A stretch of 64,000 nt of DNA, taken from Lineolata rhizophorae. Taxonomy: Eukaryota > Ascomycota > Dothideomycetes > Lineolatales > Lineolataceae. The notes under the pieces were generated by a model. It saw nothing but the letters and a program-made list of their open reading frames with translations, searched no databases and was not told the origin of the DNA. The DNA lies in the NCBI GenBank assembly GCA_010093515.1, contig MU001685.1:475851-539850 (forward strand). Direction: 5' to 3'. Position 1 is the first letter of the stretch; the number at the start of each line of letters is the position of its first letter. Both the position numbers and the translations under genes were made by a program. Positions 22,601-33,151 of this stretch are shown piece by piece.

Positions 22601-25600
22601 TGATGCATCAACGGCTCGGATAGACACGCGTTCGCAGAGCGGGCGACGAACGAGAGACGGGCGCACTCCTCCCCTTCGGCCCTTGATGCTGGCCAACAGC
22701 CGCTTCCTCGTCCGCTGCCCTCTCGCCAAGCTCCAGTCGAACGGTCCGGCTGGCGCGAGCGCGCCCTTTTGCGAAAACGATACCCCGACCGTTCGAAAAG
22801 ACAGGCGGCGCGTGCGCGCACTACTGCTTGTTTCACCCGTCCGGGCATACACGCTCCCAAGCCGCGGTGCCCGTAGACTGGCGACCAGCGCCGCCACACC
22901 TGTCGCCGCTTTTGGCGCTTGCCTCGAAAGGTCGCGACCGCTGCCGTGCTGCCACACCCCCGGGCCCCGTGCAAAATTTCTCGTCGATGCTATTGGGTCA
23001 TGCCGAATCAATTTGCACATAAGCGCGCCTGTGCTGGGAAAGAAGAACCGAGCCCTTTTCTTTTCCTTGCGCGCCTTTTAGTGCTTCCGTTCTCCGATTC
23101 CTCGTCCTTAGGCGATTCTGTTTAAGATTTTGTCTTACGCGGGAAGGATGGGAGGGGTGAAGAGGGGCATGGATTTGCAAGAGTGGGGAGACGGACGAAA
23201 TGGCATGGTCGTCAGTTTGCTGTCGATCGCACACAATGGCCAGACTTTTCCGACAGTCTGGTTGACATTGCAATGATGCGACTTGCTTCACGATGCGACC
23301 AAAATACAGCCACCCCCGGAGAAATGCAGCGTAGAAGAGAATCAGCTTTTTACGGGGTTCGTTGGCTGCTGGCGGCGCTTTCTGCTGCGTCTAGAGGGCT
23401 TGCTTGCCGGGCTGAGGGCTTCGCAACCATTTCGCTGGGAATATGCCATCCCGGCATCTTTATCGGGCTTTTTGTCACGATCGAAGAAAGACTCAACCAG
23501 AAGGCACGTTGAGTTGACGTCCTGGTTCCTGCGGGCTCGCAGGAAAGCTGATGGCTGCGTTGCATGCTTAGCTCCCCACCCATTTGCACTTGCTCAGTCC
23601 ACCCAAAAGCTCCCCTGCAATCCGGAAGCAAGCCCCCAAATGCCCCCCTTCCCCCCGCGTCTCCACTTCAGATTGGCGCCGCAGATGTGAACAAACTCCG
23701 CGGAGCGCATGGGCGCCTGTCTGCTTGTCTGCCTGCCTGCCTGCCTGCTTTTGATGTGCGGGCATTGAGATTGCCAGGCCAGGCCAGGGTAGGCCAGGGC
23801 CGAGGGTAGCGGCGGCGGATGGGGACTAGGTACCTTGTTTGCCTGGTCGTAGCCTCGTGCCTTGCAAGCAGAGCCTTGGGGAGGGTGGAGGAGGAGGGGC
23901 TTGACCTTCTCGTTTCGGCCCAACCCGCGAGTCCTTCCCCCTGCCAAACAGTCTCGGGACGAATTTGATACGGTACGAACCAATGGGGTACCCTGTATTG
24001 TTATGTTTCAATACCGTTTTTTTCTCTCGGCTCTCCTTGGGACCCCGCCCTCGTCAGTCTCTGTTTACAAGTGTCTCACTTTCGACTATCTACCCGGGCT
24101 GTACCCCAGATAGTCGCGACGCACTGAGCAATTGAGCACTGAGCACCGAGAGACGCCCCACCCCGACTACTGGACCGCACGACATTCGAGAAGCCTGGTC
24201 CGTCAATCATTCGAGCCACACAAGGCAATTGTCCGGTCCAAAACGGACAGGACCGTGTGTCACTACTTCCACGATCGTCCGGCTGCGAGACACGTTGATT
24301 TCTCTCGTCTATTGGTTGTGGCGGTCCAGAATTGCACATATGTAGGGCGACTGTTTTCGCTCGGTCGGAAACCGCACCGCTCTCTCTCCTCGCTGCCGAC
24401 GCCGTTATTTTTTACCGCCGACGCCGACGCTGCCGCCGCCGCCGCAACCTAAACGGGCTGCCGCCGCCGCTGCACGCCCGTATGCCCATCATATTCTCGT
24501 CTCGCTTCGGCCGGCGCCTCGATTTGGCCCCTTCCCTTGCCTTCCCTTCCTTCCCGCGCCCGGGTTTAGCCAGCTAGCCTTAATTACTAGCTAGGTAGCC
24601 CTAGTGCGGGGACGTGGGAATGGCTGGGGGAAGGATCTGCCTCGAGGAACGAATGCCAGTGTGGCATTCTAAGTATATACAGGGCTAAGGGAGCGGCGCT
24701 TGGCGAGAAGAAAAATGGCGAGGCGTGGCTTGCTATGCTTAAGTCGTCCACTCAAGCCCCGGCTCCTCCGACGATCGGTGCCGAGACCTGTACCTGCGCG
24801 GGTAACCCAACTTAGAAAGATAGGTGGTGGGACTTTCTTTTTCACGGTCTTCCATTCGCCTTGTCTGCGCGCGGGTTTCGTCCTTTTGCTGCCCAACTGC
24901 GGCGGGCGATCAGTTGCAGGGCAGGGTAGGATAGGCAAGGCAAGTAGAGCGGATGCGTTTCGAGCGGCCCGTTTTTGAAACACAATCTTGGCTTTTCCGC
25001 AACGAGCTTCTTGCCTCGGTTGCTAAGCTTACTTGCTAAGCTTGATTGTCCGCTCCGTGGGGGTTGGGCGGTTAGGGTAGACACTTTGCCTGCCCGCCTT
25101 GGTCGAGTCCTTTTCTGGGTTTTCTTGTCCTGTCCATCTACCTCACACTCCATAGTGTGGTGGTGATATACGACCGGGTTATGGTCCGGGCTGGTGGGGG
25201 ACTGGACATACGTAAACCCAAGATTAGGCGGGCCGCGACCGGACACTGATCTTGTGCTAATTTGCCCGCGCGGCCCGCCCGCTAGTCTGCCGTTCTGGTC
25301 TGATCGGCCAAAGCGACGCACGACACGGCCATCGGCTGTAGCGTGCCCCTCAAGTTCTTCGCGACAAGGCAGTGCGGGAAGGTCAAAATACGTTTGAAGT
25401 AGCGCGAGCGCGGGAACGGCGCTCGCATATGGCGTTTGCATTGCGGCCCAAGCATGTCAGGTCAAGCCACAATAGCGCACGCAGTTCGGCATGGTGGAGG
25501 GAGGTGGTGGAGCTAACGGAGAACGGGGCCGTGGCAGGCCTCACGTGGACCCGGACGTACGTTGGGTTAAGCGCCCGGCTCTCTTTGCGTCTCTCTTCCT

Positions 25601-27423
25601 TGCACAAGCAGAGGAAAAATGTGTTTCACGACCCACGCTTTTTCTCTTTAATTCGCGATTTGATGCCCGAAGAGGGGGGAAAGAAGGGGGAGGGAGGAGA
25701 GGGAGGGGAGGACGCGGAAACGCTTGGCAGGCGGACTCCTTTGGCAATTTCATGTCGGCACCGACAGACTGGTTGCGAACGAGCCGCGAAACTCTCTTCG
25801 ACGCCTTCGGCCCTTACGAAGTACGAAGAAAGCCCTCTCGCAACCGTCAAATGTCCGACGGGCGACGCACCGCGAGTAATAGTCTCCGGGCATGGACGAG
25901 TGACCTTGCAAATCCTGGACTGGTGCTTGCTCTGGGTCTATTTTGGCCCTGATGCTGCTACCCGAACCTCGGGCGAAGGACTGACTTGAGGCGGGCGGGG
26001 GGGAGGGGGGGTGTTGACAAGCCGCGGCCGTATGCGGACTCGAACTGGACCAGGAACTGGACCGGACTGGACTCGAGGGACACGACGCTACCGCCACTGG
26101 CACGCGGCAGTCGTCACTCCACTCGGCATCTACAAACTCAAAGCCAGTGTTCCCAATCTATAGGGGACCGGATGACAGATTTACGCGTTGCACAAGAGAC
26201 AAGCCTATTGTGTCCAGATCCCAATAGACCGTCCATTTCATCTCTTTTTTGGGCGTGAAAGAGACTCCCAACCCATGGCTGTCCTAGGAAGAGACTCAGA
26301 CAGACCAGCGAACCTCTTCCGCATCGGCACAATCCTGCAGGCTCCCTTTCTCCATTCACATCTGCTCGAAGCGCCGGGCCGAAGCCAAGACCCGATGGAT
26401 GGATGGACCCCTTGCAGGGACCACCACAGACGCCATGCACACCAAACCCATCCACTCACTCACCCACCACCCCATGGATCTTCGTCGCCGCCCCCCCCCC
26501 CAGCCCTACCGCCGCGCCACCACCCCTTCAGGCGAAAATCTGCAGGCCCGCTCCTTCCATTTTTACTGGTTTCTGCATTGCGCATCGCATCGCATCGCCG
26601 ACGCAAGATGTAGCTTCCCGGCGGCCGTCACAATGCCTCCGTCTTCATCATCCGCCTCATTAGGGGAGAGGGCTTGCCTCACTCGGATACTCTTCTCCCG
26701 TCATCGAAGGGCCCTTGTCCTTGATCCACAATTTTTTTTGCGTCGCCATCGTCAATCCCGAATCGCTTACCCCTAACACGTACTCTCCGTCTCTTCCATG
26801 TCTCTCCTCCAAGCCATCTGCCCGCCCCATGCACCTACCCGTACATTCATTTGTACCACCCACCGTCGCATATACCGTCCATCACCTGACGTTATTCTCT
26901 TTTGCTGTTATGTTGCCTTGTTCACCAAGGCGGCTGACTCGGATCCTAACGCCACGGTCGTCTTGACAGGTTCCTCTCCCACCAGATACACACGCACCTC
27001 CTGTCCGCCGCGCGCCTGCCGCCCTTGCTCCGCGCCCTCCGCTCCGCCCTCGCACCGGGTAACGCCTTCGCGCCGCCCCGAGCCGCGCCGCCCGAGCCCG
27101 AACAGGCCGCCTTGAGGCGCCGCGCTGCCGAGCGCATTGTCGAGGCGTTGCCGCCGCATGTCGTGCGGCTGATCAAGCCCACGCCGCGTGCGGCTAGTCG
27201 TCCGGGTAGTTCTCGTGGTAAGGTGCATTATGACGGCAGTGACGAGAAGGCCGTCAGGGAGGCGGCGGTGAACGAGGTGCATGAGGTGCTGGGCGTCTTA
27301 GCGGACCAATACTTGAATCGGCATGTTGTGTTTGGCATCGTGGAGCTGCTCGTCGTAAGGTTGATGCCAGAGATGGCTGAGCGTGGGGTGGAGGCGCTTA
27401 TGGCGGAGAGGTTGGGGACCTAA
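19638..27423 (+). CDS. PXA-domain membrane protein (686 aa) with a 5.5-kb intron
   Basis: Exons 19638-20298, 20503-21448 and 26970-27423; 2061 coding bases. Intron 1 is 204 bp (GTGAGT...CCTAG). Intron 2 is 5521 bp: donor GTGGGT at 21449, a CTAAC branch near 26946, acceptor TTGACAG. The phase-2 junction rebuilds an Arg codon and continues the family sequence as LDR then FLSHQIHTHLL, as expected for the conserved PXA region. PXA (PX-associated) domains occur in sorting-nexin-like and ER/endosomal membrane proteins. Seen here: residues 1-110 disordered; IRRTLCAHHGGLD, AIIAVVVREFVLSWYGKI and FVDSVVQVIAHCTRAL in exon 1; IYHMLHPHPALSPV and ENGCLRTLVGEIFAEMVLRN in exon 2, followed by a hydrophobic segment (FWLIVQYAFWTFAAARYLVV). 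Exon 3 ends with a helix like the family C terminus (HVVFGIVELLVVRLMPEMAE). The start at 19638 is the first in-frame ATG. Confidence 0.85.
21449..26969 (+). other. Giant intron of the PXA gene (5521 bp), no recognisable nested gene
   Basis: The segment is GC-rich, with many open frames of 60-205 codons on both strands and none resembling a known family. The 5' end is T-rich. The last ~550 bp is CT-rich on the + strand and resembles a fungal promoter/leader rather than an ordinary intron. The splice ends are normal (GTGGGT, CTAAC, CAG). It is more than ten times longer than any other intron in the window, so it may contain inserted or translocated intergenic DNA. Confidence 0.75.
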
Positions 27424-30400
27424 TAGATAGTAGTAGTTCAATTTACCTGAATAGAGAGCGGCTTATTGAGTGCCTAAGTTTAAGATGAGTCGGGTGAGAG
27501 TCGGTTAGCTGCTTGGGGAATTGGCTTGATTGTTGCACTGGGCAGGTAGGCTGCGGACGTAAGGAGAGTCGCACTGGGTCCGTACGTAGCAGATAGGAAG
27601 GTATTTGTGGTAGGAGTAAGTGGCCGGGCATCTCACGCATACAGAGCCAGTCGCTACACACGAGTTTTGAATGGAGAAGAAGGATGGCCAGGTAAAATGA
27701 GAGCAGTAGAAAAAAAAATAAAGGTTGTCGAAGCAAGCTCCGGTATTGGTTGGCGGCCTCCTTATCTCTCTTCGGAGGCCACCAACCAGCAGCGGAGACG
27801 TTGCACCTTCCCATTAATTCAATTTCTTGGAACTTTCCGCTGAGATCTTGCCGAAGCGCTATTGTGTGAGAGAAACGCCTGCCGTAGTAGTAGTAGTAGT
27901 AGTAGTGGTAGTAGTAGCCCTTATGCATGCAGAGCGCACAATAGATGTCGAAACTGAAGGAGACCCAGGACGGAGGACTCGCTCGCTCGTTCGCTCGCCA
28001 TTCGCTCGCCCCGACGGAAATGGGGTAGGAAGGAAGAAGGGAAGGAAATCTGGCAAGGAAAAGAAGCTGAGATATAAAGAGACAAGGAGACCGTAACGAT
28101 GATTCCAGATGCTATTGATGGAAGATGACGAGAGAGAGAAAAAAGAAAGAATAGAAAAACAACCCTTGCGCCACCTTGGATTCCTCCTTCCCTTCAGTCT
28201 CCCGTCTTCCTCTTCCCCTTATTTCCCAGCCCCATCCACGTTCGGCCTCTCCCGAGTCCGTCCATCAGACGGCAGCTGGGCCACCACCACCATCGTCAGC
28301 ACACCTGAACTCCATTCGTCCATCCTGGGCTCAACCCACGCCACGCCACCCACCGCATGCCATCTGGCCTCGCCACTCACTCACTCACCCACCCACTCAC
28401 CACCTTGCCGCCCGCCCGCAAACCCGCACGCAGCACACTCCTCCCCCCCGCCTCGATCTCTTCGACACCCGCCGTCCGCTCGACGCCGCGCGGCCCGCTT
28501 CGCCGCCCCGGCCCCGGCCCCCCCGCCGCCCCCACGACGCCAGGCGGGCCGGCTCGCTTCGCGGCGCGCAATCAGCTCGGCGGCGCGGCGACGCCGAGCA
28601 GCGAGGCGGGGAAGGACGGGTTTCTCTCGGCGGCGGCGGCGGCGAGTTGCGGAGGCGGCGCGGCTGAGGGGGCGCGGGGCGCGGGGCGCGGGGCGATAAG
28701 GCGCGGTTGCGGATGTGTGGATGCGTGCGGCACAGCAGATGTGCGAGGAGAGGATGGGCGGGCGGGCGAGCGGGCGGGCTGGGACGATGGCGGTCGGGCG
28801 TGCGTACGGTTGTCGCTGGTGGGGTCCGGCAGGGGGGGACTGGTGTCGCGTAGGCAGGCGGGATGGCTGGCTGGATGGGTCGTTCGTTCGTCGTTCGGGG
28901 TGGTAGAGCAGACGGACGGATGGACGAAGCAGAGGCTGCGGCGAAGGCTGCGCTAGGTGCGGCGCTGGGATGATCGCCGTCGCCCCCACGATGCTTTCGA
29001 TGTGCCGGATTGATTAGACTCCTAGGAGAGCACCCTGGCACGGGCCGAGCGAGGAAAACGCGAAAGAGAAGAGACGGAGAGAGCAGAAGACGACAGGACG
29101 AAAGAGGCGCACTACAGAGGGCCCGCGCGAGCGGATTGCAACCAGTCTTTTTTAAGTTTCTGACGAATGATCCCCGGGAAGGGAAGGGAAGAGAGCTGCT
29201 GGGTATTTCCAGACGCTCCAACCCCCCCCCAAAACCACCTCCCTGGAGTACAAACAAAACATGCGAGTAGTAGTAGTAAGGATAATGGAATAAAGGCCGT
29301 CATAAAAGATGATACTTGCTGCCGATAAAAATAAATAACTCTGAATTTGGTCCCCGCTCGCAAAGGTCCTCCAGGCAGGCGGCGCGGAACCGTGCCGCCT
29401 ACCCTCCTAGCCCTCTTCACTCACCCAACCCTCGCCTCCCTCCTCCCTACACCGAAGATCAACACAAAGAGCCTCCTCTAGAACGATCTGAATGACTGAT
29501 GGCATCGCATGATCTTGTTGGGAGGCCCTCACGCCTCATCTCTCCCCTTCTTGTTGGCTGGGAGCCTCGACGGGAGGAGTAGAGGCCTCTCAGCCCCTCC
29601 TCACACGTGCCATCTCCCAAAGCCTCCAACCGCAGCCGCAAACATCGAACAAGCTAGCGACCGACAAAACGTCATCGTGCACGTTTTCGATCCGCAACCG
29701 CCGACGCCGCTGCGATGATGTTGTATGCGCCTGTGGTGGTCGTGCGCGTTTCGTCCCGCCCTGGCCTCGCTTCGAACTATAGGCCGACAAGCGTTCGCCC
29801 CTGCACAGCGAAAGGCGCCCGGGATATTTCGTCGATCGTGCGCCCGTCGAGGAAGAACGGCGGGGGGAGGGGAGCGGTAGCCATGGCTAGAAGGTCGAAA
29901 CGAGCCTGCGGGGGAGAGGGATGGGGTGAGGGCTGGGTCATTTGCCGTGCTGTGCCGCAGACGCGCAGGCAGCGAGGCGCCCGGCTCTAGACACGCGCTT
30001 CTTCCACGTCCGAGGTAGATAACGATGTCCCGACTATAGCTGTGCGATATTAAGGAACATTTCCGATTCCAGCTATGCAGGCGCACTTTGAGGGTTGTCG
30101 GTGTAAGAGAGGGCGGGTGGAGAGCGAGAGAGAGGCGGAGCAGAGAGATAAGGAACCGAGGCTAGCAATGAACAGCAACAGCATCATCAAAAAAAAAAAA
30201 AAATAGGAAATACAAGGAAATAAGCAGAACAAAACCGAAATCGACGATAGCCTCCCAGAGGATTGGATATATGTGTGCAAGTTCGAGCGATACAACAGAG
30301 TTGCGACAAAATAAAAAAGAGTAGAAAAGGGAAAAAAAAAAAAAAGAAGTGGGCATATCTCAGCTCGCGAGAGCGATCAACACCACGTATGGAAAGGGTC

Positions 30401-30739
30401 TTAATAAAGAGAGGAGTAAGCAAGCACACGAGCCAGAAGGAGAAAATCGTATGAAGAGAAGTAAAAGAAGAACACACAGATTCAAAGGCGCTTCGAGCCC
30501 GCCCCGGCTACGTGGTGGTTCCCGGTTCCCTTCCCAAAGATGTGCCCAACCAGCCAACCAACACAATCGATCAAGCAGTCCACCGCCCATTTTCCCACTT
30601 TCCCCGTGATACCAACCAAAAAAAAAAAAAAAGGGGGGGGTCAATACAACAGAGCAAGCACACAGAGGAAAGGGGAGGGAGGTGCACCAGAGCAGCAAAA
30701 AAAGAAGAAAAAAGCAAGCAAAAAGAGGAGAAACAGTCC
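27424..30739. other. Gene-free GC-rich spacer with A-tracts at its right end
   Basis: No supported gene. It contains a GTA microsatellite (27884-27917), C-rich and CGG-rich low-complexity DNA around 28.2-28.7 kb giving long spurious frames on both strands, and an A-rich segment (30.15-30.75 kb) with several A11-A13 runs. The latter is the 3' flank of the minus-strand CENP-B-like gene, where the transcript would be U-rich. Confidence 0.5.
27884..27917 (+). repeat. GTA trinucleotide microsatellite
   Basis: About eleven GTA units with one GTG interruption, in the spacer downstream of the PXA gene. Not in a supported coding region. Confidence 0.9.
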
Positions 30740-33151
30740 CTACTCAGGAATACTCCCCATCTCCATAGCGGGCGTCCCCTCCCCACTCCTGACCCCCCCA
30801 TCCCCACCACCACCACCACCGCCGCCGCCGGCGCCGCCGCCGCTACCGCCGTGCCCGACGCTCCCGCTCCGCTTGATCTTCAGCTTCTCCATCAGCTTCC
30901 CGATCGTCACGTACTCCTGCGGCTCGACGAAGCCGGACGGCTGGTGCTGGAAGAAGGCCATGACGAGCTCGAGGGCGCGGCGGGCGTCCTCGCGCGACGG
31001 CGAGCCCGGCGACGCCGACTCGGGGCTCGGCAGCATCGCCGTCGCCGTCGCCAGCGAGATCGACGTCGTCGACCCCGCCGCGCCCGGCGGCAGCGGCGGC
31101 GGCTGCATCGCGCTCGCCAACGGGCTCAGGCCGCGCTGGTGCGGGTGCGGGTGCTGGTGCTGGTGCTGCGGGCGCGACCGCACCCCGTTGAGCGTCTCCT
31201 CGACGCCCGACATGGGCGGCGGCACCTCCGAGATGGGCGAGTCGAGCGCCGTGCTGCTCAGGTACTTGGGCGTCAGGGGCTCGGAGCTCTGGGGCGGCGA
31301 GATGTACGACGGATCGATGCCGAGGGCGGGGAACGTCTGGCTTCGGGGCCGGTGGAAGTTGCTGCCGGCGTTGGTGTTGTTCGGCTGGCCTCGGCTCTGC
31401 TGCTGCTGCTGTTGTTGATGCTGCTGCTGCTGCTGCTGCTGCTGTTGCTGCTGTTGCGACGACGACGATGACGACGCTGGCAATAAGGGGTTAGTAGTGG
31501 TTCCGCAGGCGGAGTCCGGCGTGAAGAAGGGCGAGGTCGGGCTCGTCGGGCCGGCCGAGAAGGAACTGGGCGCTGTGTCGGTGAAGACGCTTGATAGGGA
31601 CGTGTTGCTCTGCGAGTGGAACGGGCCGTGGTGGTTGTTGTTGTTGTTGTGATGCTGGTGAGCGCCAGGCTGCTGATGCCCGCCGCCCCCGCCCGAAAAG
31701 TCGATGTAGCTGTCCGGGCTCTCGGGCTTAACGCCCTCGTCGCTCTTGGACGCCGTCATCGTCATCGGCGACGGCGACGTCACCCCTCTCCTCTCGTCCG
31801 GAGACGTCGGCGAGATGCCGTTGGGCGTCTGCGTGTTGGACGGCGGGTTTGACATGGCGCCCCCGCCGCCGCCGCCGCCACCCTCGGAGTCGTCGGCCGC
31901 CAGCGAGTTCTTGCGCGATTTCGAGCCCATGAGGTTGTTCTTTTGCTTGAACTTCTCGAGCCAATTGCCGCTGTTCAGCTTGAGGTGGCACTCCGAGTTG
32001 CCCACGGACGTGGCGAAGAAGTGCGCCTTTTCCCGAATCATCGAGTCCGACAGCGTCAGGCCTTGTCGCTGGTGGTTCCGCGCCCAATTGGAAAGTGCTC
32101 GCTCAATGTCTGGGAACTTGCCTTTGGAGCGCTTGATGGGCGACCGGCTGCCGTCGTCTTGATACAGATACTTTTCCTTCTGCCGCAAGACCTTCGAAAC
32201 AGTACTAAATGGAGAAAGAATTGTCAAGTCAACCCCCGTAATGGTATCTTTTTTTTTGTTTTTCGATCTACTTCGGATTCAACCAAAACAATCAGATAAT
32301 AGGACCAATTTACCTTCTCTCAACACCGAACATTGCTATAATTAAACTCTTCGTTAGTCTAAGTCCGTTCTATAAAAGCAGCTCCAGAAGACTCAATTGG
32401 AAAAGTGAAATCGAGTCCGTAAAAGTGAAAACCCCCCACACCCCCCCCCCAAAAAAAACAAAGGCACCAACCACTCAAACTCAGAAACTCAAAAAAAAAA
32501 AAAAACTAAAAAAAACTCACCTCCAATCTCCGTCTGCTTCGTGTGCGGATGCTCCTCGTGATACAGGCACATGCGCCGACGATCGGCGTCCGTCAGCGTC
32601 TTGCGGGGCGTCGACGAGGACCGCGTCGAGGAGGCCGAGATGGGCGTCGCGGCCGTCGTCGACACGGCCGACTGCGGCGTCGTCGCCACCGGCATCGACG
32701 CCGCCGCCGCCGCCGAGGGATACATGGGCGGCACGTACGTCGACTGGCTCGTCAGCATGCTGGGCCACTGCGGCATGATGAGCGGCTGGAGCTGCTGGTG
32801 CGTCGTGCGCGGCGGCGGCGGCGGCGGATGCATCGCGTACGGGTGCTGCTGGTGCTGGTGATGGTGATGGTCCATGGACATGGCGCTGCCGCCGCCTCCG
32901 CCGTTGCCGTTCCCGCCGTTCCCGCCGCCGCCGCCGCCGCCGAAGGAGAAGCCGCCATACTCGTGCACGGGCGACTGGTGGTGCGAGTGCGGGTGGTTGG
33001 GGAAGCCGCCGCCGGGCTGGGTGCCCTCGATAGAGCCCCAATGGCTCGTCGGGTCGTGCAGCAAGGGCGAGTCGTGCGGGTGGTGCTGGTGGTGGCCGTG
33101 ATGCTGGTGATGCTGCTGGTGGTGGTCGTGATCCATTCCCATCTGGCTCAT
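30740..33151 (-). CDS. CENP-B-type HTH DNA-binding protein (705 aa)
   Basis: Exons on the minus strand: 33151-32521, 32335-32314 (22 nt) and 32204-30740; introns 185 bp and 109 bp. All phases agree and give 705 aa. Residues ~185-235 form a CENP-B/Psq-type helix-turn-helix: LTDADRRRMCLYHEEHPHTK, then QTEIGAMFGVERSTVSKVLR, assembled across the micro-exon. A second CENP-B/Tc5-type HTH follows (FPDIERALSNWARNHQRQG, then SGNWLEKFKQKNNL). The family descends from pogo/Tc transposases, but no DDE nuclease domain follows, so this is a host DNA-binding protein, probably a nuclear regulator. The N terminus is His/Gly-rich, and the C-terminal 400 residues are Ser/Pro-rich with poly-Gly and poly-Gln tracts (poly-Gln at about 31400-31460) and a final Gly-rich segment. 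DNA target unknown. Confidence 0.88.
31399..31459 (-). repeat. CAG/CTG tract encoding poly-Gln in the CENP-B-like gene
   Basis: Plus-strand CTG/TTG repeats encode two Gln runs broken by one His on the minus strand. Length variation between strains would be expected. Confidence 0.85.

Noticed and set aside
24842-25989. 199-codon (-) and 205-codon (+) frames inside the giant intron as nested genes
   Set aside because: No recognisable motif, arginine-rich random-like composition, no clear promoter or introns.
28381-29257. Overlapping 160-286-codon frames on both strands
   Set aside because: GC-rich simple sequence gives stop-poor frames everywhere; no domain or splice structure.
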